Of a stretch of DNA of 64,000 bases, positions 42,938 to 53,711 are shown one piece after another (the first letter of the stretch is position 1; each line of letters starts with the position of its first letter). The notes beneath the pieces are model-generated. The model was given only the letters and a program-made list of their open reading frames with translations. It was not told where the DNA came from and ran no database searches. The position numbers and the translations under genes were made by a program. The stretch spans positions 2,242,175 through 2,306,174 of the forward strand of contig CM021320.1 in assembly GCA_010645155.1 (NCBI GenBank). Reading direction: 5' to 3'. This DNA comes from Tigriopus japonicus (taxonomy: Eukaryota > Arthropoda > Copepoda > Harpacticoida > Harpacticidae).

Positions 42938-45900
42938 TTAGTCCGTTGTCTCGCGTAGCTTCACAGAGTTGGCTAATAAATAATTGTCCTCATCTTCTGA
43001 AATCTTTTGCTCAGAGTGGCTCACAAATCGGTTGGGGAGCAGATACCCATCTTCCTCGTTTGGTTCCAATTCGGCAGAGGGTTTTGTTTGATGTTCGAAT
43101 GTGGGAGCACGGAACAAGTCCAAGTAAGCCTTGTTGTCCACCGTTAAAGGATTGCTAATGGGTGCTTTACCCATTTGAAGTTGGAAGTTTTGATCGAGTT
43201 GCAGATAATGATTCCTCTCTGCTTCGTCCAAGAGTCGGCTGAAAGCTTGGATAAGCAAGTGAAATGGAGGCCGGTTGCCTGGGACCAGGTCCCAACATTG
43301 GACCATGAGTTCATAGACAATTTGGGGACAAAAATCCGGCCTCTCCATGCGGTATCCACCGCTAAGCATGTTAGAGAAATGCTCACCACCTTCCACTCCA
43401 GGATATGGGGTTTTCCCTAAGGTGAACATTTCCCAAAGAACGATTCCAAACGACCAAATATCTGATTGAATTGAGAAAACATATTCAGTTAACGACTCGA
43501 CTGCCATCCACTTGACTGGCATTGGGACGTTTGATGTCTTAACATAGTTATTGTCTTTGTACATTTTTTTCGCCAAGCCAAAGTCGCAAATCTTAACCAC
43601 GTTATTGGCTGCTAAAAGGATATTGCGGCAGGCCAAATCTCCATGTAGGACATTTCTTTGGGCTAAATAATCCATTCCATTTGCCACCTGATATGCCCAA
43701 CTTAGAAGGTCCTTTGTACAAAGGGGTCGAAGATGCGCTCCGTCTTCGAAAAGGCTGTTTTGTCTTGTGTTTCTTCTTTGGCTGCTTTGGCTTCGCCGAC
43801 TAATACGCGAATTTTGTCGGCCACTGTCTCTTGAGAAATTGGTGAGCGTGGTCATGTCGGTATTAACCTGGCGATCCAAACCATCATTATAATCTGAGTG
43901 ATTGGATTTGGTTCTTGCAATGCGACCCCGAAAAGCTGGATCCTGGACATAACGAATCCCTTGTTGTGGGTTGGAGGGATCCCTATTCGTTTCCAACTCA
44001 TTGTTCCACACAATTTGAGCGCCGTTGTCGCCACCTGTCGAAAACTCAGAAGTTGTTCGACGGCGATGATATGCAACGGAGAGTTCTTCTTCGTCGCGGA
44101 TTTGGACCAGATCTTTTTCAAATGTGTCAATAAGATCTCTGCCGATCTCAAAGTTTATCTCAAGGGTTTCTTGGTCAACCTGATTAATAAAGTGAGTCTT
44201 GTGGGAGTGGAGATAACTGAGGATGCTACCGTACCGACAGTATTCCACAATGAGGTACAACTCGCGTCGTCCAAGGTTTTGTGTGCAGGCACCCAAAAGG
44301 TTTAAAATGTTCAAATGCTTGCCGAGATGCGCCAGAACTTTCAATTCCATCATGAGAGACCTGAAGTGCATGATGTCTGCATGGGGTTTGATCGTTTTCA
44401 CAGCCACCACGGTGGTCGACTCCCATGGGACAATTCCGATGGCCTTCGCTTTCAAGACCCTGCCATAAGCTCCAGATCCAATTTGCTTACCCAAGTGAAG
44501 CTGATCTTTGGGAAACTCGTACCGGTGGTCATAGGGGAGCAGATCAACTTGATCCGCCAAATTAAGATTACCGTTGATTTTGCTTGGATCTCCTTCATGG
44601 AATTGCTTAAGTTCGGCCTTGTCCAATTCACGGAATTTTCGATTGTACACCTTGACTTTCCACGTGAGACATGCAATGATCCCGATTAGCAAAACAATGA
44701 GTGCACAAATGGGAATCCAAATCGACTTGCTAAGACTTGCTTCTTGAGCCACGTTGATGTTTATCGAACCGGAATAGCTGCCAGCACGGTTTGTTCCTTG
44801 ACAGTGATACCAACCAGAATCTCTTGAAGTGGCATACTTGATAACCAGGGTTTGGTTATTGTTTGTGAAATGCTTATTCAAGTTTGTAAGATTGTCAAAG
44901 GTTATTTCTTGATCACTCGGTAGAACTTGAGCTCCTTGACCTTTAAACCAACGCATTTGTGGCTCAGGTCTTCCGTCAAGAGTGCAGTTCAGTTGATAGC
45001 TGTCTGAAGGTTGCAAAATGATTTCAGTCCCGTTCATGTTGTTCCCTTTCTTAAGTGTAGGAGCTTCCAAGGATAAAACTTTTATATGAATAGTCTTACT
45101 CTGGCGAGAGATGTTTGAGAGAAGACCGATTCCTGTACACCTGTATTCACCCTCATCCGCATGTTGCAAATCAGTAATGCTGAGATTGGAAAAGTGGCTA
45201 AAATTGGACAATACAGCGGGACTGTCCAATGGGAACCAGTTGTCGCTTTTTCGTCGCTCCCACAAAACCTTTTGAAATTGATATTTTGAGCCGGCACAAG
45301 CGAGGTTGATGTCATCTCCTTCTGTGAACGAAGTAATCGGCTCCTCGACCATAAATCCAGAAGAGAACTCGGAAAGGAAAAATGAGGTCGTGTTTTTACC
45401 ACATTTTTTGCTGTCATTGTCAGGTTTTAGACACACTTCACACGAGAATTTTCCAGTTTCATTGGCCAAATGTTTAATGGTTGAATTGTAGAGATAATGA
45501 ATTGATCCATTATTATTATCTGACGGAACAACTACACCTTTATCAATTGATCGAGACGGATCACACTTTTCTTTCGTCTCGCATTTTTGAAATGTCCATT
45601 TTAAGGTAGTTTGGTCAATGGGGTATCCAAGAGTCTGGCATGTTATGTTGTAGGTTTTGTTATAAGAGAAAAGCTCATCTTCCTCGCCACGACTGCCCAC
45701 GACATCGATAACGACCGTCGGTTTTTGAACAAAGTGAAGTTCGAATTGGATGGTTTTTTCGGTAAAAAGTCCAACGTCGTTGTGCTCACCGGTCTTTCCA
45801 CCCACTTGAATCACAAAATTATAGAGACCCGTGTCTTCCAAGGTGGCAGGATCAATCTGAAGTTTAACCTCATGGTTCTTCTCATTTGCAATCATGTTAT

Positions 45901-47107
45901 ATTTCTCCAAGCGTTCGTGATCAATCTGGTGTCCCTTGGGATCAAACCAAGTGAATTTAGGCTCTGGTGAGGTTTCAAGCGTAAAAACCCATTGCACCAT
46001 CCTTGTTGAATAGATTGTTATTATGTTATTTCCATGAAAAACAGGCTCACCTATGAAGTCTTTATTTTTGGCATACACTTCAGTTAAATTATATGAAGTT
46101 GAAGCCGAAAGACCCCCTTGTTTGGCGAAACAATAGTACGTACCAACGTCACTTTCTCGAACTGATTTGATGATCAACGTTTTTTCAAATTTACGTGTAG
46201 TTAAGATTTGATCAACGGTGCTTGTTTTGTTGACAATTTGGAAACGATCCAAGGTTTCATCGGCATTGGTCTCTCTGGGTAAGTTCAAGGTCAACTCAAT
46301 AGGGAGTAGGTTTTGATGATTGGTGATATGACAGTTCAATTGGAAAGAAGAGCCTAGTAAAACCCGTCCAGTTGAGGCTGTTAGGGTTGGTGGATGGAGC
46401 TTCTCAAGCTTAGGGATAAAGTTCAGGAAAGCAGGTTTCTGTTCACTTTGATCACCTCTGGTGGCAATACAAGTTATGCCTCCGGTGTGAAATTCTTGGC
46501 CTTTTTGGATGATCAGGCCTCTCCGGGGATCAAACTTGAGTGACTTTGAGCTCAACTCGTTGGTGATGTCTTCTCTCTCATCACGGATAATCTGCACTTG
46601 AATAGAAGGATCTGTTGGTCGACATGGGATGACCGTTTCCTCATTTTCATGCACATTTACGTATAAATGCTCTTCCCCATTGACAAAGAGGTTGCCCTTG
46701 CTCTTCACATAGAGATAGACACTAGCATTTCTTGCTGATACATCCTTAGACGAAACGGGATCACTTTTTCGGGATTGGCAACTAAAGTACCCCGTGTGTC
46801 TGTGGTTTGAGCGGCTGAGTTCCAAATGGGACTCATAATTTAGTCTTGAGTTACGCAACCCTCCATCGGTGATTGAAACTCTTGCCTTGGCCAATTGTGA
46901 CTCAAACGGCAAGATCCATTCGATTGGTTCTAAGTTTTCACAGCTCACTTTCCACGTGTCGTTCTCTTCAATGATTACTTCCTCTTGAGGGGGAAATAAC
47001 TTGGGAAAATCTAAATCTCTTTTGGGCCTTTCACCAATTTGCCGGAAATATGTTCCATTCACTAAGACACAAGTCAGAATTAACGATGCAATTGAAAAGC
47101 GCAACAT
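42938..47107 (-). CDS. VEGFR/PDGFR-class (Pvr-like) receptor tyrosine kinase, 1389 residues, single exon
   Basis: I start at the ATG at 47107. The frame stays open eight codons further but only to a TTG, and MLRFSIASLILTCVLVNG is a clean signal peptide. Seven Ig-like units follow in the order seen in the neighbour: Ig2 with VIPCRPTD and FDPRRGLII, a cysteine-less Ig4 around FTWFDPKG, and Ig7 with LNCTLDGRPEPQMRWFKG. The membrane span is about 796-816. The kinase has GSGAYG from 877, VAVK with K904, alpha-C E921, VEYC 954-957, and a long Arg/Ser-rich insert of about 150 residues (975-1125). It then has HGDLACRN with H1155, DFG 1175-1177, and AVE in place of APE. The tail repeats a Y-L pattern: HYLQL, AYLDL, GYLLP, NYLLA. 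There is no intron over 4.2 kb. Function is as for the neighbour. The two are old duplicates; orthology to insect Pvr is likely but not proven here. Confidence 0.95.
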   Translation of the reverse strand: MLRFSIASLILTCVLVNGTYFRQIGERPKRDLDFPKLFPPQEEVIIEENDTWKVSCENLEPIEWILPFESQLAKARVSITDGGLRNSRLNYESHLELSRSNHRHTGYFSCQSRKSDPVSSKDVSARNASVYLYVKSKGNLFVNGEEHLYVNVHENEETVIPCRPTDPSIQVQIIRDEREDITNELSSKSLKFDPRRGLIIQKGQEFHTGGITCIATRGDQSEQKPAFLNFIPKLEKLHPPTLTASTGRVLLGSSFQLNCHITNHQNLLPIELTLNLPRETNADETLDRFQIVNKTSTVDQILTTRKFEKTLIIKSVRESDVGTYYCFAKQGGLSASTSYNLTEVYAKNKDFIGEPVFHGNNIITIYSTRMVQWVFTLETSPEPKFTWFDPKGHQIDHERLEKYNMIANEKNHEVKLQIDPATLEDTGLYNFVIQVGGKTGEHNDVGLFTEKTIQFELHFVQKPTVVIDVVGSRGEEDELFSYNKTYNITCQTLGYPIDQTTLKWTFQKCETKEKCDPSRSIDKGVVVPSDNNNGSIHYLYNSTIKHLANETGKFSCEVCLKPDNDSKKCGKNTTSFFLSEFSSGFMVEEPITSFTEGDDINLACAGSKYQFQKVLWERRKSDNWFPLDSPAVLSNFSHFSNLSITDLQHADEGEYRCTGIGLLSNISRQSKTIHIKVLSLEAPTLKKGNNMNGTEIILQPSDSYQLNCTLDGRPEPQMRWFKGQGAQVLPSDQEITFDNLTNLNKHFTNNNQTLVIKYATSRDSGWYHCQGTNRAGSYSGSININVAQEASLSKSIWIPICALIVLLIGIIACLTWKVKVYNRKFRELDKAELKQFHEGDPSKINGNLNLADQVDLLPYDHRYEFPKDQLHLGKQIGSGAYGRVLKAKAIGIVPWESTTVVAVKTIKPHADIMHFRSLMMELKVLAHLGKHLNILNLLGACTQNLGRRELYLIVEYCRYGSILSYLHSHKTHFINQVDQETLEINFEIGRDLIDTFEKDLVQIRDEEELSVAYHRRRTTSEFSTGGDNGAQIVWNNELETNRDPSNPQQGIRYVQDPAFRGRIARTKSNHSDYNDGLDRQVNTDMTTLTNFSRDSGRQNSRISRRSQSSQRRNTRQNSLFEDGAHLRPLCTKDLLSWAYQVANGMDYLAQRNVLHGDLACRNILLAANNVVKICDFGLAKKMYKDNNYVKTSNVPMPVKWMAVESLTEYVFSIQSDIWSFGIVLWEMFTLGKTPYPGVEGGEHFSNMLSGGYRMERPDFCPQIVYELMVQCWDLVPGNRPPFHLLIQAFSRLLDEAERNHYLQLDQNFQLQMGKAPISNPLTVDNKAYLDLFRAPTFEHQTKPSAELEPNEEDGYLLPNRFVSHSEQKISEDEDNYLLANSVKLRETTD

Positions 47108-47695
47108 GTTTTGCGATTGAAGGCTTTTCAATTCAAACTTCCCACATTTGGCCTTTGCAGAGAAAGAGGGCTCTTTTCTCTATTTTGGAGTGGTCCTATG
47201 ACGAGGCCGGACCTGTTTTTTGATGGTAACTAACCTGAGACGCTAACTATGCAATGGGCTGTGTTCTGCCTGATATTTCGTTTTTCTCTTCATGAACTTG
47301 TAGAACAGCGACTCTCTCTGATAAGATATACAAACATTTCCAGCCAGCCGCTCTTCAATGTAGATGAACCTCTCCCGGTGCAAATCACTTTCAATTGCAA
47401 ATTCTCGTTGAATTCAGAGAACTATTCGGTAACAGACGATCGGGTATTTACTTTTCTATTCTGATTAATTTCTTCTTCTGGAGATGAATAAAAAAGCTTG
47501 GACAGACACTGCTTGTGTTGTGTCTTCCAGATATCTTGCCAAATGAAGGCTGGGATCTCATTTCTTGGTCTTAAGAAAAGGAAGAAGCGTGTTGACTCAC
47601 TTGCATGGATTCTTCGTTAATTACTTTTCCATTCCAAGTTCGCGTTTGATTCATTGTGACCATTGAAGACTATGCTCTACTGACCTCAGAGTTGC
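47108..47695. promoter_or_regulatory. Upstream region of the 1389-residue receptor gene, possible 5'UTR intron
   Basis: On the reverse strand a donor-like CTCAG|GTTAGT (about 47228-47238) and an acceptor-like CCCTCTTTCTCTGCAAAG (about 47152-47170) could delimit an intron of roughly 80 nt wholly upstream of the ATG. This is sequence pattern only. Confidence 0.3.
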
Positions 47696-47703
47696 TATAA
47701 AAG
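47696..47703 (+). promoter_or_regulatory. TATAAAAG box, forward orientation
   Basis: A textbook TATAAAAG sits in 'gttgctataaaagcccg'. About 28 bases downstream is 'cttcactag', an initiator-like site. The transcript would run away from the receptor genes, yet no convincing coding frame follows within 1 kb. It may be a chance match or the promoter of a non-coding or repeat transcript. Confidence 0.3.
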
Positions 47704-48324
47704 CCCGTTTTATGTTAACGCTTCACTAGAAACTCTACTTTTTCACTCACTTTAAGGACTTGCCTCGCTCCGCTCACGAATTCTAGCGACCTCAGATAAT
47801 AATGAGATATCAAGGGAATTGTCGAGCAATGTATGTGTATGGCGTGTTTTATTGGTTCAACTTAGAGCTCTAAAAGAAGATAAGCGCACAAAAAGTAATA
47901 AATGCCATGATATCGAAGTCTTTCGTAAAGGATCAGTAGTTCAGTAATTCATGTCTTGCTTTTTAATTCGAATTAAAATTCTAAAAAAAAGGCTAGCTGA
48001 TTAAAAAAACTTATCCCATTTGTTACGTCCTCTTCTCTCGACTTCTTTTCCAGTCATATGTGGAAAACAGTTTATGAGCAACAATGGGTATTGTTAAAGC
48101 TAACTGTAATCGAGTAACACAAGTCAGTATTTTAATTGCTAAAATACATTTTTGTGAAAACATTTTTAACAAGATAGATTTGCCATTCAAAATGAGAGAC
48201 GAATTTTCAAATAGGACTTTTGCTTTAACAAGTATCCTGTTAACATAAAAATTGTCAGGAATTTATAGAATCCGATAGCTTTTAGTGTTCAAAGGTAAAA
48301 ATTGCCAAAACTCTTATCCTTTAA
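47704..48324. other. Intergenic, nothing recognised
   Basis: AT-rich. No gene. Confidence 0.4.
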
Positions 48325-48985
48325 TAATAATAATAATAATAATATGTTTATTGCAACTCAAGGTCATGTCAGGTTGTATAAAATAAAGTAAAATATTGTA
48401 AAAATATATATATGTGTTCTCATATAAATGTTGAAGTGACATGTCAAATGTTAAAAAGCGTTACAATAGACAATTTATATTGTGGTATCACAGGTGAATT
48501 GACTAGAATGGTTTCAGTGCACATGAAAGAAATGAAGAGGAGATTGACAGACAGTACAAATACAGTTGGGTAGAGGGAGATGATGAAAATCTTGGTTATT
48601 GCAGTAGATAGGTTGTGGGTCAGATTGAACAGATCCTTCGTCAGTTCCCGTCTTTGGTGGAGTTGGGCAGGAAGCCGGACGAAGGTGCGTGACCGCCAAT
48701 ATTCCGAAGGGATGTCGGGCCAAGGACAGTAAGGTGTTGTCAAGTCCTTGACCGGAAAGGACAGCATATGTCCAGACATCACCTCCGGAAAGGTCTGGTT
48801 CCTAACACTGTTGGACACTAACCTTGCCAGCCCGGTGGTGAAGGGCTCGGTTTCGCATATGAAATGCGTCCAGGCATTGTTGGCATATTGGGGCACGCAG
48901 AGGTATCGTTTGAGGAATTTGGTCCTCTACGATTGTTCAAAAGAAGCCTCAAGGGCATTGTCATGTAGCCAATAAACGTATGCAT
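48325..48985 (-). mobile_element. 3' end of an unclassified LINE-like element with (ATT)n tail
   Basis: The reverse frame at about 48985-48444, broken by one stop near 48929, contains FLKRYLCVPQYANNAWTHF, then WRSRTFVRLPAQLHQRRELT. The RSRTF..LP..L pattern resembles C-termini of other non-LTR retrotransposon ORF2 proteins. The non-coding 3' part ends GCAATAAACATATTATTATT (48350 to 48325), a polyadenylation-like signal followed by a microsatellite tail. G+C content is higher than in the flanks. The SINE at 17767-18036 ends in a similar way, so this could be the type of LINE that mobilises it. Confidence 0.5.
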
Positions 48986-49399
48986 AGGCAAACTTTTTGA
49001 GAAGACAGTGGACTAAGGAACAACATGGCATGTCTTGTTTGATTAAAAGTCGGAGTTCAAATTTGGCAAAACATAAATTCTGTCACCGTGGTTAGTTCTT
49101 TACACTAAAGGAAATTAAATCAAGGTACGAAAGGGCAAAAAACTGAAAGAAATTCTGTCGAGAGGCTTAATCGATTTTTAGAAGAAAAAATGGAAAAAGT
49201 CATAGTTCGGAGGCGCTTCAAGTGCCTCGTGATCAAGTCACAATACTGTTTACAATTTTGGATTAAGGGACCCGCTCCATCTATGAAAGTCGGGCATGCC
49301 TGCTATCGTTTTTCATATAACGTCACTGAAACTTGGAAATTTCGAGTCGTGGGCGAATTCGGAGCAAAGGCCTCCTTTCCATACAATAGAAAAATTCAA
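48986..49399. other. Intergenic, nothing recognised
   Basis: No supported frame. Confidence 0.4.
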
Positions 49400-50160
49400 T
49401 CGAAGCTTCAAAATCCGGCACTAGATGGAGGCAACACAAGGTCAAATACTCTTGATTTTAGATTTATCCTCATCTTAATTTTAATGCCAACATTGTGACG
49501 TAGATCTTAGAATTGATTTCTTGTAATATTTTGAGTTTGTTATAGTTCAGCTCCTGTGTTATTGTGTTTTGGAACCAAATGGTTGTGGCAAATGGTCATT
49601 TTTAGGGCCAAAGATTTCGCCGAAACACCACCATGTTCTAAAACAAGATGGCGCACAAATTGTTACATCCGTTCTAAGGCTGAAGTGTAACTTAACTATA
49701 GAATCTCATGGGAAAGAAGCGTCAACTCCGTCATGCTGCTTGGCGTTTTTGAAGCTTCAAATGTTTGTCGTTGTTTTCACCACTGTTAATCAGGAAGTTT
49801 AAGTTAGACCGAATTCCGATTTAGCAATCAATTCATCCAGATCATGACATTAAGAAGTGATTCAGTCATGATAACACAAAATAAGATGTACTCTAGCCCT
49901 TGCATGGATATTTCATTTGTTAAAGGCTCGTATTGGATGCATTTTTTTTCTTGCACTTCTTGGTTTGTTTGGCTTTTTAAAGCTTCACGTAAAAGCCACT
50001 GTCGCTAGTGTTGTGATTACGCCTCTCTCCCATGAGCTTCTGTACACTTAGTTCCTCAGTGATACTTGCTCTGAGTGAGAGTTGGTCATTTTGAGAGCCA
50101 GAGAGGGCACCCAGAAACTCTGTTAAATTTTCTAAAAGCCATTTAGGGGGCAGGAAAGCC
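49400..50160 (+). repeat. Dispersed repeat DR-B, diverged forward copy
   Basis: Shared landmarks with 55711-56168 include 'actagatggaggcaacacaa'-like (49420), 'aagatggcgc' (49645), 'cattttgagagccagagagg' (about 50090) and 'ctaaaagccatttaggggg' (about 50133). Large internal gaps and substitutions make this the oldest-looking copy. Confidence 0.5.
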
Positions 50161-51627
50161 AATTTGCTTTTAAAATAAGTCCATGACAGAATTTGTTCCA
50201 GGGCTCATTTGTTTGGTGATCGATTTTACATCGTAATCTGTGTTTTAACTTAATTTTTGAGTCGTAATTTATCAGGTCTGACGAATTGGAACATTCTCAA
50301 ATAAAAGATTACGTCGGAGATATAGCAATCAAATCAACAATGAAGTTGAAAGCGCGAACATACCATTTCCCACTAATGAGATAACGACAAATTTATAAGT
50401 ACTACCTTTTTTAAACACCAAAAGTTTCAACAGAATAAAAAATTCTAATAACTACTTAAAGTAAAGCCAATACTAACAGGATAGTCTTTAATTTCATCCC
50501 TTCTATTCTTGTCTTGCGTGGAATACTTAACGAATATAATTGTTGCCGACACTCTGAGACAGTATACGGGCGCAAACGGTTGGAGTTCTCTCGACTTGCT
50601 GAGGTAAGAATTTACCTTAATTTCATACTCAACGGACGAGCACACTAACTTAATAAGGATCGACGGGGCGGTTCCTGAAGATGGAGCAAGTCCGCTATTG
50701 GTTTCCTCCACCTTTCCAGGTGCTTTCTAGTACATTTCCGTGTATGGCCAGTAACGGCGATTTCAAATTGTTCTCTTCCCTTGGATCTAAAGTGTTTCAA
50801 AGGTGTGTATGTGTTTGTTCTGCAATGTTTACACAGATGATGGAGGGTGCAACCCGAAACGATCATGTCCCTAAACTAACGAAGCTTGGCATATGAATAT
50901 GTTCAATTCGTCCAAATACATCTTTTTGTTAATTGACGATAAACCCGACTTTGTAGTTGTACGTAGAGTGTTGAACGAATGGAAACAAGAAAATCATTTA
51001 CAAACAGCCAACAGTCTTGTGTTGCCGTTGGCGATATGATTTAAAACGCTCACTTGAGCAACCTTTGTGCATGTCTTATACTTGTGAGACAGATCCTGAT
51101 ATTCTTTTATGCCTTGATTTAACTGAAATGTAGCAATAGTTTTCTTTCGGCATTTTTGAAAATTTTAGCTTCTCCGAAATGACAATCAAATTTTCAATAA
51201 ATTCGCCATTTGGTTGGCAAAGAATGAGCCTCTTGAACAATACAAAAACATTTAGTTAACAACATAAGTGTTGAAAACATGAAATTGATGTTGTAGTTGC
51301 ATAGCAAACATCCCATGAGCGCTTAAGGTGGCAAATACTATGCAAACAACTGCCGCTAGATTGGCCATCAATGCACAAGGCATTTTGCAAAATATTTTCA
51401 GGGCACTAAAGACCCATTTTTTGCCAGTTCTCATGACTTTTTTAATTCTTGTCCTTACTGTTTTAACATTTTCTACTACTTTCCCGACATTAAAAAGTTA
51501 TGCTAAATCTTTGGAATTGTACTTTTGAGCGTGTATTTGGTATTTTGTGGTCAAAAATGGACAATTCGAAAATATTTTATATTTTTAAATTATTGCAACT
51601 AACGAATACAAATCTCCAACATTGCCC
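50161..51627. other. Intergenic, one fragment of a foldback repeat at 51000-51090
   Basis: The block 'tttaaaacgctcacttgagc' followed by 'aacctttgtgcatgtctta' (51040-51080) matches the arms of the foldback inside 54522-56815. Other frames here are short and unsupported. Confidence 0.45.
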
Positions 51628-51630
51628 TAA

Positions 51631-51818
51631 AGGTGCCGTTGCACGACACGTTTTATATCAAAGTTCGAGACAGATGTCAAAGTCCCAGATGCAATTTTCC
51701 ATTGGCTTGCAGTGGGGTCTCTGCAAGAGGTTACAATTTTTATGAGAGGTCTATGCAAGATCTGCGATGTTGAAGTTTGTCTCGAACTTCGATATAAAAC
51801 GCGGATGTAACGGCACCT
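51631..51818. mobile_element. MITE, 188 bp, TAA duplication (PIF/Harbinger-like)
   Basis: Inverted ends run for about 50 bp: AGGTGCCGTTGCACGACACG on the left against AGGTGCCGTTACATCCGCGT on the reverse of the right, both followed by TTTTATATC(a/g)AAGTTCGAGACA. TAA lies just outside each end (51628-51630 and 51819-51821). A 3-bp TAA duplication is the signature of PIF/Harbinger-type elements. There is no coding sequence. Confidence 0.8.
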
Positions 51819-51821
51819 TAA

Positions 51822-53635
51822 GGTGCATTTTTGCAATTCACCCTGGATACCGGCAGGGGTTTATATGACTGATAAAAAAAAGTTGCTCCCATTTGTTTTT
51901 TTGGCTCTAAAAATCGATCCAAATTTGAAAAAAACATTTCAGACATCGTGTTGCACTTTTTCACCCAAAAACCTAAGCAAGGACCATTTTTGCAATACTA
52001 AGTTGAAAAAAAATTGTTTGGTCATATCACTACAAACTAACGTAACACTTTCCATCGTTGCAGATGGGTTAGCCTCCATCATGCGCTTTAACTTTCCTAT
52101 CTCATCTGAGGAGAAAAATGATAACCTAGCGAGGCATGGATGTCCAGTGTGTAGTACCTACAGACCCCACCGACGGACCGACCAGACCGACTGACTGACT
52201 GTGTAGAGAATGAACGAAACTTCTTTCTTTGTTTGATTAGACTCCCTCCGTCCGCTCACTGCCATTGGCTCTAGGTTAACTAAAGAACTGGGGATACCTT
52301 CCGTCAAAATTCTACCAGGAGCCCAGAACGTGAAAGGAGCTCGACTTTGCTTGTAGTATCCATTTCGACATTCTGTCGGTTACCTTGGGTTAGGTCTCCG
52401 AACAACTTCTACTTGTCCGGACGTCAGAACAAACTGGAAACTGACGTGCGATCGAGGCCACTTTCCTGAATCCCATGAAGGTTCTGACGTCATCCGAAAG
52501 AAGCTGTGCAAGAACAAAGTTCCGCGATATTTTACTAAAAGTTTTCATCAAGGATTGAAAATGAAAATGTTTTGCAAACAGTGTGAATGTATACTCAAGG
52601 AACAGGGTCGATTTTACTTCTAAAGATGAACCAAATCCTCGTCGGAACTTGAACTGCAACTTCATCGATGTGAGCGAGGCTCCAGCCAACGACTCAACAA
52701 AGGAAGTGCATAAACAAGCTCCTCTCGAGTTACTCAATCCGTATGGAATTGTAAAAAATGTGAAGCTGGAAAATTTGTGGGGTCTACGGCAGGGAAATTG
52801 TATCAAAAATTTACGACAATTTTAGTGTTGTGCAGAGTGAATGAGAATGACCCCTTCAATGCTCTATAGATAAAGAAATGAATATTTTTTACGACTTTAT
52901 GCTTCGAAAAAATGTGCTTGTAAAACAGCAGTGAATGTAAAATGGTGCACTTCCCTGAAAAATTCCAACTTAACGGGTATAGTTATCTCTACATATGCAC
53001 TCATAATGCCGCTACATATGTATTGCGGCTAACGCTAAAACCTCTCACCAGTCGCAGTCGTGTACTCGTTTTCATGCTTGTAACTATGAGTACACGACGG
53101 ATGGATGGATGAATGGAACCAAACGGAACCTCCCACATAGTCTGTGGTTTTCAAGTCAAATTCAAATGCAAATAAAATTTTAGTTTTGATTCAGTTTCAC
53201 GTTGACAAGTTTTTCTTCGAATTAAAAATGTGCAGGTACAAACAGACCAAGTCGTTTTCTCTTTTAACCATCATTATTTTGAACGCAGAATAGTAGTATA
53301 AATAGTATTTTATGCTCACAAATCCTAAGCAACTCGATAAGTTCAGTAATAAAGGACGCTGCATTTAACAAGGCAAGAACGAGGATGACAGAACAAATTC
53401 AGAGCTCCCATGAGAGAAATCATGCAAAGCAGCACGGTCGTTCGCTTAGTCTTTTTGTTGAGCAATGCTTTTGCGACATCTAACGGTGTGATAAGAAAAC
53501 TACTTGTTTTGTGATCAAACTCAAGAACTCTCCCCCCTTAATGAACTTAAAAAGATCGCTCTCGATAATACATTATCTTATTGCAGATAAACATTCAGAA
53601 GTGTGCCTGCTTGTATCAGCAATATTTTTTTTGTA
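51822..53635. other. Intergenic, nothing recognised
   Basis: Several overlapping frames (51823-52825) carry no motif. Short simple repeats (ATGG) occur at about 53098-53115. Confidence 0.4.
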
Positions 53636-53711
53636 CAGGTTTTACATGTGCTCGAAAGTACCTCCAATTCCCAAGGAATCAAGGGCAGTTCGATCTAAAG
53701 ATCCTCATGAG
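53636..53711 (+). pseudogene. LINE ORF2 tail relic, left part of a split copy
   Basis: The frame reads RFYMCSKVPPIPKESRAVRS, equivalent to GFTCPLRAPPNPKESRLIRT in the copy at 26379-26850. It continues at 56824 after 3.1 kb of inserted elements. The last bases are the left half of a perfect palindrome (see findings). Confidence 0.8.

Noticed and set aside
47108..47131. Eight extra N-terminal codons for the longer receptor
   Set aside because: That start codon is TTG. The ATG at 47107 gives a clean signal peptide.
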